A program made the translations under genes and the position numbers. From Cricetomys ansorgei (taxonomy: Eukaryota > Chordata > Mammalia > Rodentia > Nesomyidae), in assembly GCA_026225945.1 (NCBI GenBank), contig JAMJFZ010000199.1:69666501-69730500 (forward strand): a stretch of DNA of 64,000 nt, read 5' to 3'. The first letter of the stretch is position 1; the number at the start of each line of letters is the position of its first letter. The notes under the pieces were generated by a model. The model searched no databases, was not told the DNA's origin, and saw nothing but the letters and a program-made list of their open reading frames with translations. Below are positions 44,301-55,739 of this stretch, one piece after another.

Positions 44301-46993
44301 TATCTGGGAGGAGTTGGGAAAGGGGAAAACAAGATCAAAATATATTATATGAAAAACAAAATTGTAAATGAGGAGACTGCAAGACATGCTGAGTGAATCC
44401 CAGGCCATTGGAGAAGACAGGGTATGACTATACTCAGGTGGTCCCTCTCCGACTGCCCACCAGCCATCATTCAGTCTAGGGTCTGGGGCAGGAAGGGTAG
44501 TCTGGGCTGGGAAAGCTAACAGCTGGATGGTGGCCAGAAAGATGAGCCCTAGTCCTCACTGAGTCCCGCTGTCCCAGAGAAACAGGTCAGCCTCTCTCAC
44601 AAACTCAGCTCAGGTATCTGTGCTCTTTAGGCCTCCTGCGGCCTGAGGAAGAGCCTTCTGCTCCCCCATGTGCTAGCTGCTGCTCAAGGCCAACCCATCA
44701 TCACCCTCATATCATTCCCACCTCCTCTCTCCTCAGGCCCTCCCATCACTCCTCCCTTCCTACGCAGGACACAGCTCTTTAGTTTTCCTCTAATCCTGCA
44801 CCGTGGGCCTCCAGGGCAAGAGATGGGATGCAAATATGTCGATCATCAAAAGCTCCCTTCAAATCACACACTTCCTGTGTGTCCTAAGATTTTCTTCTCA
44901 AGCCGCTTTATTGCCTTGTCTGATGCCTGCCACTCACCCCACCACACAGCCCTCCTTCCTCCTCGTTAGTTCCTCACCTCTTAGAACAGTTTCCCATGAC
45001 CATTCATGGCCATCATCAGATGGAAAGGGGACAAAGACAGAGAGTCTAACTCTTCTCCCACCCCCATGTGACTACAAAGAGTATCCCCCCGACCCTATTT
45101 TAAATCTGGTCTGGATCTTACCTAGGAGCACAGAATCTAGCATGGCTCCTGGACCCTCCTGGGACTAAGAACAAGGCGCCCTTACTAGGTAGTTGCATGA
45201 ACAGCAGATCTGTTATCAGGTGCTCTGTGTCTCCCTCTGGCTCTGAAGTAACCCCCCTCCCCCCCACTTCCCAGCTAGAGAGGAGGTTCCAGCGACTAGA
45301 ATTACAGTGGCACAGGAGAAAGAGCAGGTAATGAGCCAGGAAGAACAGGTAAGAAGCTTGTTTGGCAAAATGTCTGCTTGCATTGAGGTCCCCGGCTGGA
45401 GTCTTCCTGGTGCCCTCCCGACTGGTTTCTGGCCTGAAGTACACTAATTGGCTAGAAGACAGAATGATGAGAAGAAAGAAAAGGATGTCTTGGTCAAGGG
45501 AAGCAGCACATGCTGGTGGAGGACTGGGAGGCAGAGCAGGCAGCCCAGTCCTGCAGTCTACTGTTGTATACTTACAGCCTGAAGCCTACCTCCACCTACC
45601 CAACCCTGCTTCCACGTCAGCCTCCCTGGGATGAGCTCTAGACTCCCACAGCGAGACCAACTCTGCCATTCCCACACTCCACCTGGCAATGCCTAACCTC
45701 ACTCTCATGGCATCCACATGCCACGCACTCCCCTGTTTCTTGCTAGGTGCTGCAGAGACACGGCATAGTCCCTTGTGTCCGATCCTCTCCAACAGTATGA
45801 TGAGGAGGTGCTTGGGGGCCTTGCCCAAGGCCTCCCAGCCTCCAGGCTAGCCCCTGTGCTGCTGTGATGTTGGGCACTGCCCTCTGGTCCATCCGAGCAG
45901 GCTCAGCAGTGGCTGCCTTTGCCATGGCCAGTGTCACTGGTTGCAGGCACACTGTGAGGCTTCTGAGCTCTTGACACTAACCAATCACCAACTCTCAGTG
46001 CCACAGGGATCTTGTGGTATCTCTACAAGGGTTTCATCCCACTGAGCATTCAGCGGTGATGCTAAGTTGATGTCTTCACCTCTTACACACATGCTCAGAG
46101 AGTAAATCCAGGGAGGTCAGCCAGCAGGCTGGGCCAGGGATGGCCCAGCTCCAAGCTCTGTGTCTCATTCTCCTGACCTCCATGGGTTTTGGAAAGAGAA
46201 TCTCTGAGCTCTCACAGCTTGAGCTTAAGAATTCAGAAAGGTCAAGCTCATGGATCTAAGCCATCCTGAGGATGCAGCCATGACAGCACAGGGAGGCCAG
46301 GACAGCACAGGGAAGACAGCACAGGAAAGCCTCACACCCACATGCGTGATGACTCTCCCTCCCTCTGGATGTGATGCTTCAGCTCCTCACCATTGAGCAC
46401 TCATGAGTGGTCACCCTGCAGCAGTAAAGAGAGTGGGCAGGAAGGGAAGAGCCTCTGTGTGGTTTTCAGGCGTGACATGCAAACTCTCACTCTGCCTCCT
46501 TCAACCTGTTAAGGGCTCCCTCCAGCTTATGCCAGGTTTCGGGTCCACTCTTCACACGCAGAGTATCAGTGTGTACGCATTGAGGTTGAGGGGAACATAC
46601 TCCACTCTTTGGGGGTGGGGTATCAAAAGTGTGTAGGCATCAAGGACTCTCCCTGTGGGTGCCCTCCTCCTCCCTAGAGCACAGCTACTCCAGGCGTCAT
46701 CCTTCATTACCTGCACTGGTACAGTACCTGCTCAGCCTGCTGTGGTTCCCAACAAGCCCCTCCTGGACTCTTAAGCTCTGCTTCATCCACCTGAGTGCCA
46801 GGGTGGCTCCCATTGCCCTTCTCCCGCTACTGTGCAGGGGAACCACCTGGACCTGAGTATCCTGGCTGTGCTGTGGGGTGAGTAGAAACCTTTTGGTCTC
46901 ATTCATGAACAAGAACCTTGCTATTAGAAGAGTGGCAGAGTGGGTAGGTGTGCCATTCAAAGCTGCTTTTTAATAGAAGGAAGAAGTGATGTG

Positions 46994-46995
<2 letters not shown>
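44301..46995. other. Unresolved unique sequence
   Basis: About 2.7 kb, pyrimidine-leaning in the left half. Frames of 99-133 codons occur on both strands with no domain. I cannot name a repeat or support a gene. Confidence 0.4.

Positions 46996-47085
<90 letters not shown>
46996..47085. repeat. Compound (TG)n(GA)n microsatellite
   Basis: About 20 TG units (46996-47036) switch abruptly to about 23 GA units (47038-47085). Both are nearly perfect, so length polymorphism is likely. Confidence 0.97.
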
Positions 47086-47088
<3 letters not shown>

Positions 47089-47719
47089 GGTGCAATAATC
47101 ATGCTATAGGAAGGTGCAGGAACAGGTCTCACTTCAGGTACTGCTGGATCCAGTGCTTCAGTGATGCCTGAGAACTCAGTATCTCTGAATCTCTCAGTTG
47201 GTCCTCAGGGCCTCATTGCTGTGGCCTTCTAGCCTGCTGAAGCAGCCGTGGAGGAGCATAGTTGACTCTAAACTTTCTCAGCGACGCACCGACACACTGG
47301 TGGAGCAGCTTGGTCACATGTTTATCCCTGACCTCACTGTAGCTGGGAAGTCCAGGCATGTGCTACATGTTTGCCTCTGAGCCTTGCAGTTACTAAGGTC
47401 CCATGGCATCACTGTAGGGGGTAGATTCTGCAGCAAAACTGGGCTGGGGAGGGTATCATATGTGGAGGACTCAGAGACTGGGAAGCAGCCTCTGCTGTGT
47501 ACATGAGGCGCCAGTACCTCCTGCTGGCCTGCAGCCTCAGCAGGCAGAACTGCCGAACAGCGTTAATGAATGGGCCTCGCACAGGTAGAGGGGAACACAT
47601 ACATGCTACCCAAGGGACTTCTCATCCTCCGGAAGGTTTATCTAGGCAATTATATCTATCCTGTGAACCTGACGTTTCTCTCTGAAAGTTCAAACAGAGG
47701 TCCTTCAAGAAGTGAATGT
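47086..47719. other. No recognised feature
   Basis: About 0.6 kb of unique sequence. Plus-strand frames here continue into the B1 downstream and have no domain. Confidence 0.45.
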
Positions 47720-47842
47720 GAAGCCAGGAGTGGTGTGGTCACTCCTGCAATATGGGCAATTGAGAGGCTGAGGCAGAAGGATTGCTGTGAGTTCAAAGCC
47801 AGGCAAGGCTACATAAGTAGACCTTGTCTCAACAAAACAAGA
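47720..47842 (+). mobile_element. B1 SINE, plus strand, diverged
   Basis: 'gaagccaggagtggtgtggt', 'gagaggctgaggcagaagga' and 'ttgctgtgagttcaaagcca' match B1 in plus orientation with an AACAAAAC tail. Confidence 0.82.
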
Positions 47843-47856
47843 AGAGAAAAGAACGT

Positions 47857-47935
47857 GAGGGCCCGAGGTGTGGCTCAGTGGCAGGATCTAGAGTACAGAA
47901 GGCCCTGGACTTAAACTCACCTCTGCAGAAGACAG
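47857..47935 (+). mobile_element. ID-like SINE, plus strand
   Basis: 'ggcccgaggtgtggctcagt' with 'gaaggccctggacttaaact' resembles the tRNA-Ala/BC1-derived ID head. It follows the B1 by about 15 bp. Confidence 0.6.
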
Positions 47936-48299
47936 AAGTCTGTGCTGCCTGAAAATGAGTCTGGAAGCATTTCCCAGGGTGAAGCCACACTTACTCTGAA
48001 GAATACAGCGGAGGGTCAATTCCTCAACCCAGGGAATAGCTCTGGGGGGGTGGGAGTGGGGGAGATCCCCACGTACAGCAGAAAAGGCAATCCAGGCTGA
48101 CAAAAGGGAGTGGCAGAAGCAAGGCAACTGAGCCTGGTGATCTCTAGGTGGATGACACCCTGGCCTTTTTCTTTTTCTTGTCCTCTTGGCATTTAGAACC
48201 CACTGGGCAGACCAGGGTGAAGCCCAGGGTTCAGGCTGACAGCGTAGAATGTGCCTGCTGCAGTCTGAGGCGACATGTGGAGTTTGGGGCTGTCGAGTT
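47936..48299. other. No recognised feature
   Basis: Unique sequence with a short G run near 48041-48062. A 138-codon minus-strand frame crosses it without a domain. Confidence 0.45.
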
Positions 48300-48430
48300 G
48301 ACATCTTCCATTAGCACTGCAATACATTTTTTAATACATTCCATTTTTCTTTAATTTCGGATTGTATTGGGTCTGCTAGACTCTCTCTTCATTACGAAGC
48401 CGTGCATCGTTAAGCAGTTAGAATAGTATC
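48300..48430. promoter_or_regulatory. Candidate conserved noncoding element (weak)
   Basis: AT-rich cluster with 'tttttaatacattccatttt', CATTCCA (TEAD-like), 'tctttaatttcgg' and TTCATTACGAAG. No repeat identity. Inference from words only. Confidence 0.2.
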
Positions 48431-48949
48431 CTGCAGAGCAGGATGGCCTCATTACATCTTCCTGAGACACCCTCCCTCCTTGGAAGCCACAGTTTTGAAC
48501 TTTACTTTAAAGGCACAGAGACATGACATCGCCTCCTCCAGGCCATGTAGTACACATGTATCAGTTTAGAACTCCTGGATACCTCCCTAGGATGCCATTA
48601 GCCTTCTATGGGAGACTCGAGCTTGTGTCTTCAAGTGGGGGACTTATGTTGTGTCACTTATCTGCAAGGCCTGTGGTGTCCCCATTTATTTAATGGAGTT
48701 ACAGTACCCAGAACAGGTCTGGCCCTTCTTCATACACCATAGTAGTCAGACCAGAGGTTTGCAATGAACTTCATCCAATCCTGAGTCAAGCCTGTGGCGG
48801 GAACAGAAAGCCATGTGGGCATCCTGTTGGGAGATACAGTCCTGCCTGGCAGTTGCTGTCCTAAAGGAAGGGTGCAGCTGGCCTTCTGCAGTCTCTAATC
48901 TACTTAGGGACAAAAGTCATTATGAATGGGGAGTAGAGGGTGTCCCAGA
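48431..48949. other. No recognised feature
   Basis: About 0.5 kb of unique sequence lying between two AT-rich motif clusters. No supported gene. Confidence 0.45.
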
Positions 48950-49090
48950 CCCGCCAGTGCCAGAGCCGTGAATGCGGTGCACCCGAGGTTGAAATTAGGG
49001 GAAACGCATTAACCTGGTAGCTGAAATTAAATCACCACCGCATCACTGTTTAAATTAAGTCTTTCATTCACACTGCTTCTGGTCACATGG
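48950..49090. promoter_or_regulatory. Candidate conserved noncoding element
   Basis: Clustered homeodomain-like ATTA/TTAAT words: 'ttgaaattagggg', 'gcattaacctgg', 'ctgaaattaaatcacc' and 'gtttaaattaagtctttc', with CpG-containing GTGAATGCGG. Repeat-free and AT-rich between GC-richer flanks. Conservation not tested. Confidence 0.28.
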
Positions 49091-49969
49091 CCAGAACTTC
49101 GGCCACTGATGTTTCTTTATCTCCCCTCTGTGTGAGTCAGGATGCCACCAAACCCCACAAATGACCCACCGTGTGTCCTCAAGAGACACACGAGTGCAGA
49201 AGGAGCAAGGTCAGATGTGAAAATGTTTGTGCGGGTTATAAACGACCCTTCTGAACTTGAAGTCTCTGTCTGAGGACTTTCAATGGTCCCGAAATGTGCA
49301 AAGCCTTCCCGGTCTCTAGCTAACAAGAAGGTTTCATATCCCGAAGGCTTCCTGCCTGTGGCTAGGGGCCTGGCCCATTGTGGCAGCTTCTCCACATCTC
49401 TGGAAGCTTCTCCCTCCCTCTTCTAAGGTCTTGGCCACATGGCCATAGCTGTCACTCTGTGCCCTCCAGCCATGATGGTCAATCTGAAGATTCTACCTCC
49501 CAACGTCTGCAGTGACACTGAGCCCTGCTAGGCACGTAGGCTGTCTTTAGGTGGGTGATTCCTGATGAGGACTCAGAACCAGGGACTCTCACTGACTCTC
49601 TCATGAGCTCTCACAGCTCTCTGCGAGCTGCTGCCTGGCTTGCTTGAGAGTTCAGGCCACCCTGCTTGGGATCGGCATAGGATGACAGACACAGCTCTCT
49701 GCTCTCCCTGGGGTGCTCCACAGGCACCAGAGTCAAGGCTCTTCAGCCTTGGGCTGGGACCTGGTCTGTGTGACTATGGTCACAAGCCACTCTGAGTTCA
49801 GACTGCCATTCTTAGAAGGGGAAGGTTGGTATGGACACACACACAGGCCACTGTGAGAACAAGGTGATGCTTTTGACGGAGGTAGACAAGGGCATACTTA
49901 CAGGTCATACGCTGCACTTCAGCCTTTGGAACTTGTCATTCTACGTGACCTGGGGCTGCTGCCACTGTG
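49091..49969. other. No recognised feature
   Basis: Unique sequence with a short CTCTCA-rich patch at 49575-49625. No supported gene. Confidence 0.45.
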
Positions 49970-50240
49970 GACACTCTAGCACTACCACTGCACTCCTATG
50001 ACACTCCTCTGGCAACCACTATCTCTGACTCTACCACCACCTTTGCAGGCACTGCTGCTGTTACTGCCGTTGCTTCTACTGGTTCTGCTGTGTAACTACC
50101 GCTATTGTCTTCCCCGGGTACCGCCACCACTGTAGCCGCCATCACTCCCATTATAGTCACAATCAATGCTGCACACCATCCCCACCACTGCTGCCATCAT
50201 ACCCACTGTTGACACAGCTACGGCTCCTACTGCAGTGGAG
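49970..50240. repeat. Degenerate CAC/CTG triplet tract
   Basis: Many phased but imperfect triplets (ACCACT, CTGCTG, GCCACC, CATCAC) over about 270 bp. It looks like a decayed trinucleotide expansion, similar in style to 27779-28345. Confidence 0.65.
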
Positions 50241-50505
50241 ACCTCTTTAGTGAAGAAAGAATCGAGTTAATGCTTACTGGGATTTAGCCCCATCGTTCAC
50301 GATGGATGAAATGATGTGGTAGAACATCTGGCTGGCAGGTGATGATGCACAAAGGAAGAATGGAGGGTCTAGAGTGCAGGGCAGTAGCTTAAGCTTGATC
50401 GGGAAGCGCACACCGCATTCTATGCTGGTTAGAATTGCAGGCCTCGTTGGTGGTAAATAAGTGGAAGAGCTTAAAACCCACAAGCACTTTAAAGAGAGTC
50501 ACATA

Positions 50506-50681
50506 GGGCTGGAAGGATGGCTCAGTGGGTGGAGGGGCACCCCTACAGCCCACATAAAGGTGGAAGGAGAGATTTGACTCCATAAGGTTTTCCCTTGACA
50601 TCCACATGCTTGTCTCCCCAACACACATCATGCATACACACACACACAGCAATAAATAAAGTAAATATTTTAAAATGAGAG
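50506..50681 (+). mobile_element. B2/B3-family SINE, plus strand
   Basis: 'gggctggaaggatggctcag' head, 'cccacataaaggtggaagga' body and an AATAAATAAA-rich tail give a plus-strand rodent tRNA-derived SINE. A short CA run precedes the tail. Confidence 0.85.
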
Positions 50682-50975
50682 AGATGCACAAAATGCACAA
50701 GAGAGATAGAGGTCTGGAGGATGAGCTGGGAAGAAACATTAGCTAATGTGCCTTCAGAGAAGACCTAGGATGGAGTGAGCTGGAAAGAGAAGAGACCCAG
50801 GGAGAACCCGACTAAGGGCATCCCGAGGCAGAGAAAGATATAAAGTCTTCTGGCAAGAGATGTTAGAGCTGACCCCCAAAGGGATGCCAGAGACAAGAAA
50901 GCAAAGTAATAAAGTCAAATTAATGTCTAGCTTGGATTCTCTGCCCGGCAAGACTGCCACGTAAGGATGGCAGAA

Positions 50976-51190
50976 TGGTCTAGGGTTAGAGCTGAGTTGG
51001 TATGGTGCTTGCCCAGCATACTTGAAGCCCTGGGTTCTTTCCCCGGCATTTATGGTGGTGTATGTCTGTCATTTCAGCCCTCAGGAGTTGGGCACATGAG
51101 AAGCAGAAATGCAAGGTCAATCTTGACTATCCGGCAATTTCAAGGCTAATCTGAGGCTACATGAGACTTTGGGTAAAACAACAACAGAAC
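50976..51190 (+). mobile_element. RSINE/B4-type SINE (ID head + B1), plus strand
   Basis: 'tctagggttagagctgagtt', 'gaagccctgggttctttccc' (ID-like head), then 'tttatggtggtgtatgtctg' and 'aatgcaaggtcaatcttgac' (B1-like body) and an A/C-rich tail. Confidence 0.8.
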
Positions 51191-51384
51191 CAAAGAGACA
51201 GTAATTAATGGTAGGAGAGTGGGTTTGTGAAAGCAGTGGTGATGGTGGTAGTGGTGGCAGCTCCTGACTTAGTCAGAAAAATGTCTGAATAATTCCATTC
51301 TTCTTGAGACACTGAAACAACTTTGCACACTGTGATTTTAACTAGCCACTAACATGTTGAAATCTCCTCTTCAAAACCTGCTGG

Positions 51385-51558
51385 AAGGCTGGACCATGAG
51401 GGGACACACCTGTAATTCCAGCACTTGGGAGGCAGAGGCAGAGGCAGGTGGTTAGTTCTCTATGAGTTCAAGGCCAGCCTGGTCTACAGAGTGAGTTCCA
51501 GGACAGTCAGAGTTACAGCAGAGAAGAAACCCTGTCTTAAAACAAAACAAAACAAAAA
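51385..51558 (+). mobile_element. B1 SINE, plus strand, well conserved
   Basis: 'tgtaattccagcacttggga', 'ggcagaggcagaggcaggtg', 'aaggccagcctggtctacag', 'agtgagttccaggacagtca' and 'agaaaccctgtctt', then an (AACAA)n tail. This is the youngest-looking B1 in the window together with the one at 5893-6032. Confidence 0.97.
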
Positions 51559-51884
51559 TCTGCTGGAGGTGTCGGTACAACAGGAGTGGAGATGGGGTCT
51601 GGCTGATGTTCTCCACAACAATATGGAGAAACCTTTATCCCCATATGATGGAGGAAGGAGGGGGTCTGCGGCAGGAGACTGAGTCACGAGAATGAAACCC
51701 TCTCAATTCAGTTAGTACTTTTGCAAGCAAAGGCAGGTCAGCGGTGTGTCCTCCCCAGTCCCCACCACATGAAGGCACGAGAAAGTGGCCATATGCAGAC
51801 AGGCAAGATAGCTTTACCCAGAACCTTAACCTCAGATACCCAGCCACAAGGGATAAAGGCTTGTATGAGCCACACACCCAGGAC

Positions 51885-52558
51885 ATCTGTAATGACAGTC
51901 TCAAATAGACTGAGACGGGATGAAAAGAAAAAGAAAAACGAGGGATGTAAGTTCAGTACAACAGCAAAAAATTTAAATACGTGCATAAGTGCTAAAAACA
52001 GATTACAAAATGGGAATCTAAGCAAAATTCGTCTGTGTGTAGATGGAAAGGTTGGAACAAAAGCGGAGACCACTAATTATAGCACAGCGATTCTAGCAGT
52101 ATCAATGGCGGGAGAGACTGATTCTAGGCAGGACACGTGGCCAGGAGAAGAGGCTCCACTTGAGTCAGAGAAAGGCTGAAGGCTGTGAGGTGCTTTCCTC
52201 TGACTCATCAATGGAGGCTGTTATGTGCAGTCAGCCAGGGGAAGTACAGAGAGGGGAAAGGCTTCATGTGACTATTTGCAAATTACATGATTGTCTACTT
52301 AGAAGGCCTAGGAAGATGTAGGCTGGTTATTAGAGCCGAGAAGAGGATCCAGCAGCAGTCCTGGTGCAGTGACCAGCCCAGGAAAATGGAGCTGATGATT
52401 GAACTATCACTTAAAAAATCAATGGCGTTCCCATGCACCATCAAGGAGCAAATAAGAAGCGTAATAGAGAAGAAAAATCCCACTTGCATTGGCAACACCG
52501 GTTGCACACTGCCGAGAAATAGATGTAGTGAGGGAGAATGTGAATTTTCATGAAGAAC
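51885..52558 (+). mobile_element. Old LINE-1 ORF2 fragment, plus strand (part 1)
   Basis: A-rich strand with 'atttgcaaattacatgattg', 'tctacttagaaggcctagga' and 'aaaaatcaatggcgttccca' follows the reverse-transcriptase part of LINE-1 ORF2, with stops throughout. It is the leftmost piece of an element that resumes at 53590. Confidence 0.65.
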
Positions 52559-52568
52559 ATCGCCAACT

Positions 52569-52664
52569 AGGCCTGGCGGAGCAGCCTGCGAGTTCAGTTA
52601 CTCAGGAGGCTGAAGAAAAATGACTGCAGGTTTAAGGCCTGCCTGGGTAACTTGGTGCAATGCT
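52569..52664 (+). mobile_element. B1-related SINE fragment, plus strand
   Basis: 'agttactcaggaggctgaag' and 'aggtttaaggcctgcctggg' show B1 order, heavily diverged. Confidence 0.6.
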
Positions 52665-52675
52665 GTCCGTCTGAA

Positions 52676-53049
52676 TTTCATTTGCTGTTGCTGTGATAAA
52701 ATACTCAGTACAAGCAGCTTAGAGGAAAAAAAGACTTTCAGCTCTCAATTCCAGGTTATGGCAAGGCAGTCAAAGCTACAGGAGCTTGAAAGAACTCGTC
52801 ATATCACATCCATGGCCAAGAGCAGAAAGCAATGCACCCATGCCCATGCCTAGCTAGCCTTCTCCACTCTTATATGACCTAAGATTCCTTAGCCAGATGA
52901 TGGTGCCACCCACAGTGGACAGGTCTTCCAACTAATTGAGATATTCATCCATCCAGATAATTTAGATAACTCCCACAGGCCAACCTAATCTAGACGGTCT
53001 TTCATTGAAACTCTTGTCCCAGGTGGTTCCAGATTATGTCAAGTTGACA
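52676..53049 (-). mobile_element. MaLR-like LTR element, minus strand
   Basis: 'ttgctgttgctgtgataaaa', 'gatgatggtgccacccacag' and 'agattatgtcaagttgacaa' give the inverted LTR-like family. On its own strand it begins TGTCAACTTGACA at 53049. It faces another copy that starts at 53143 on the plus strand. Confidence 0.72.
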
Positions 53050-53089
53050 ATTAAAACTAATAGTCACACCGTCTCCTGATGTAAAAAGG

Positions 53090-53580
53090 AGGTTCAGGAA
53101 ATGGCTCAGTGATGGTGCACCTGCTACCCTATTTAGATCTGCTGTCTAACTTGATACAGGCTAGCATCATCTGAGGATGTCTCAGTTGACAGATTTCCCA
53201 GACCAGATTGACCTGTGGCCACATCTGTGAGAGTTGTCTTGGCTGATAATTGACCCAGGAAGACCAGGCCCACTATGGGTAGCACCATCCCTAGGCAAGT
53301 CTGCCTGGGCTGTAAAGAAAGCTAATTGAGCCTGAGCCTGGGAGCAAGCTGGCAAGCAACATTCCTCTGTTTCTGCTTCAAGCTCCTATACTGAGGTCCT
53401 GCCTTGACTTCCCTCAGTGGTGGATTGTGACCTGGAAATGTAACTAAATAAACCCTTTCCTTCACTAAGTTGCTTTCTGTCAGAGTGTTTTATCACAGTA
53501 AAAAGAATGCAATGAAAACATTTGTCTACCACGCACAGGACCCTGGGTTCAATCGCTACTACAGAAAGAATGGAGGCAGG
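53090..53580 (+). mobile_element. ID-like SINE split by an LTR insertion
   Basis: The left part (53090-53136) reads 'caggaaatggctcagtgatg' and the right part (about 53524-53580) reads 'accctgggttcaatcgct'. Placed together they give one ID-like head. The element at 53143-53520 therefore inserted into an existing SINE. A CTACC word occurs at both junctions and may be part of the target duplication. Confidence 0.6.
53143..53520 (+). mobile_element. MaLR-like LTR element, plus strand
   Basis: 378 bp beginning TGTCTAACTTGATACAGG and ending GCAATGAAAACA, so it has TG...CA termini. It contains 'tgggtagcaccatccc', an AATAAACCC polyadenylation-type signal (about 53448) and 'gtgttttatcacagtaaaaa'. This is the copy whose ends are clearest in the window. 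Confidence 0.75.
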
Positions 53581-53589
53581 AGGAAGGAA

Positions 53590-54460
53590 GAGGAGACTAT
53601 GAAATTTATTAATGGATACAAAGAACTGAATAAGTGGAACACATTTCATGGATGAGTAGACACTACATCACAAATGTGACACCCTCTTCCAAACTAATTA
53701 ACAAACCCGACGGTGCCTCAATCAAAATCTCTACAGTCTTGTTAGTGAAAATTGACAAATCCATTCCAGAATGTATGTGGAGAGGCAAATGAATGGAATG
53801 ATTTTTGAAGAGAATAGGCTCCAGGAGAAGACATGTGCACAGAAGCCAGAAAGCATTATGGAGACAGAGTAAACACCCTGAGCTGCGCTGCTGTAGGGAT
53901 CACAGATGAATCAATGGTCCAAAAGAAAACGCAGAGCAGCCTGCCCCGGGATGACGTGCACGGGCCTCTGATGGATTGCAGAGGTGGCACGGGGAGTCAG
54001 TGAAGAGGAGATGGATGGCTTCATATGGAGATTTTCCACCAGAAAAAAAAGTAATTAGATTTTTCTTTCTTACTATGTTCAGTATAATGAATTCCAAATG
54101 ACTAAAGACCAAAAAAAAAAAAAAAAAAGGATTTTAAAGAAGCCTTTAAACTTCTCAGAATTATAGGATATCTTTGTGATGACCTAAAAAACAAAAAATG
54201 ATTTATTAGACAAAGAGCAATGTCTAATGAATAGGAAAGTAAAAACAACAAACGAAAATCTTTACCATCATGCCATGCAGAAAAATCCCATAAACTCAAG
54301 AAATGTCACCACAGGCGACCAGCAACTAGTAGAGAGATCAAGGTGTACTAGTGTCCTTTAGAAACCAATGAGAAAAACTAAATAATTTAACCAAAAAGTG
54401 GGCAAAGGGTATGGATTTCAAGCCACCAAAGAAGGTTCCCAAGTGTCCATCTGATAGCAG
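53590..54460 (+). mobile_element. Old LINE-1 ORF2 3' region, plus strand (part 2)
   Basis: 'gaatgtatgtggagaggcaa', 'gggatcacagatgaatcaat', 'ttcatatggagattttccac', 'aaagtgggcaaagggtatgg' follow the C-terminal part of LINE-1 ORF2. A 20-base A run lies at 54108-54127. Multiple frameshifts. Confidence 0.7.
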
Positions 54461-54924
54461 GGAAAGCTGAGTAGAGTCAACAGCCAGCAGGTCAATGTGA
54501 GGTTAGTGGCACATGCCACTTCATGCCACCAAGGAAACAAAACCAAAGGGTGCCAGGATGGCAACAGTTAATGAGGACTCATGAGAGATAGCCGCCATGC
54601 AAGAGGCAGGCTCTCCTCAATGAGAAGCATCCACTGCTTCAATACCATGGACAATGTCTGCCCAGCCAGTATGAATGTTAAGCTGGGGCTATTGTAATTG
54701 GAGGCATGACATCAAGGAGGAGAAACCACATGGTCTGACATATTGTCACTGTCCAGACCTTGGGAGCATTGGTGACACAACTACCTGGACAGTAAGCCTC
54801 TCTTATAAAGTTCTGGGGAGAGTGAGGTCCAGTCTGACCTCTGCAGAGAAGGTGCAGTGTGTATGTTAGTCTACCTTATACCTGTTGAAAAAGAATTTTT
54901 TTTTTTACATAGAAGAGTCTCAAT
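54461..54924. other. Unresolved, perhaps more LINE-1
   Basis: No firm block match in this interval, which sits between recognisable LINE-1 and MaLR-like sequence. No gene supported. Confidence 0.35.
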
Positions 54925-55315
54925 CCATTTTGTGTTGGCTATTGGCGAGTATTAGACACTGAGTACTGATGAAGAAGAGGTTATTTGACTCATGATCCAG
55001 ACAGCTAGAAGGTCCAAACAGAATGGCACTGGCATTTGATGAAGGGCCCGTGACTCATAACAACATAGTGAAGAAGAGGAAAGGCAATCTGATGAATTCA
55101 GAAGGGGCCATGTTGGGGGTTGCTTTATAGTAACCCAATCTTGTGAGAACTAACCCAGACCCTGAGATGTAACGTGCTACTGTAGGGTGGCATTGACCCA
55201 CTGATAATGATGGGGAAACCATGATATAACCCCTTCCACTAGGTTCCACCTCAGTGTCTCCACCACCATGTTGAGGACCAAGCCCCAAGCCACATTCAAA
55301 CCACCACAGTATGTC
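54925..55315 (-). mobile_element. MaLR-type LTR (MST/THE1-like layout), minus strand
   Basis: 'aatccattttgtgttggcta', 'agaagaggttatttgactca', 'tcttgtgagaactaacccag' and 'caccaccatgttgaggacca' follow the inverted ERVL-MaLR (MST/THE1-like) layout. It supports assigning the related rodent repeats in this window to the MaLR-like group. Confidence 0.65.
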
Positions 55316-55739
55316 AGGCTGGGTGGAAATTTACTTACATGGATGTTCATCTGGAGCCCTCAAAATTGTGAATGACATAGGCTGATTCTTCCTACACATA
55401 CACATCCATCATGATGTCTAGCACCCATGGTCTCTCACCTCTGCACACCGATAGTATGAGCACTCCTTTGAGCAGGTGCTGGCAGCTTGACAATTGACAG
55501 TAAAGTCCCCCAGGTGCCAGTGCCCTGTGGCTCTCTCAGGTACACACAGGGAGCTGTGTGTATGAGGCTGTTTAGAGTACTACTTATGATGGGAAATGTG
55601 TTGAGTAGTCATGTGTGCCAGAATGTCAAACAGCTGTTAAAAGCTGGACATTTCTGCTCCTTGTAATTATCGGTGGGGATCAGTAGTTGTATCAAGTTTT
55701 CTTCTAAACCTGCTTGAAATCTCTAAACAAGCTCTAAAA
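55316..55739. other. Unresolved, perhaps LINE-1 3' sequence
   Basis: Contains weakly LINE-1-like blocks ('gaatgtcaaacagctgttaa') but nothing decisive. No gene supported. Confidence 0.35.
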
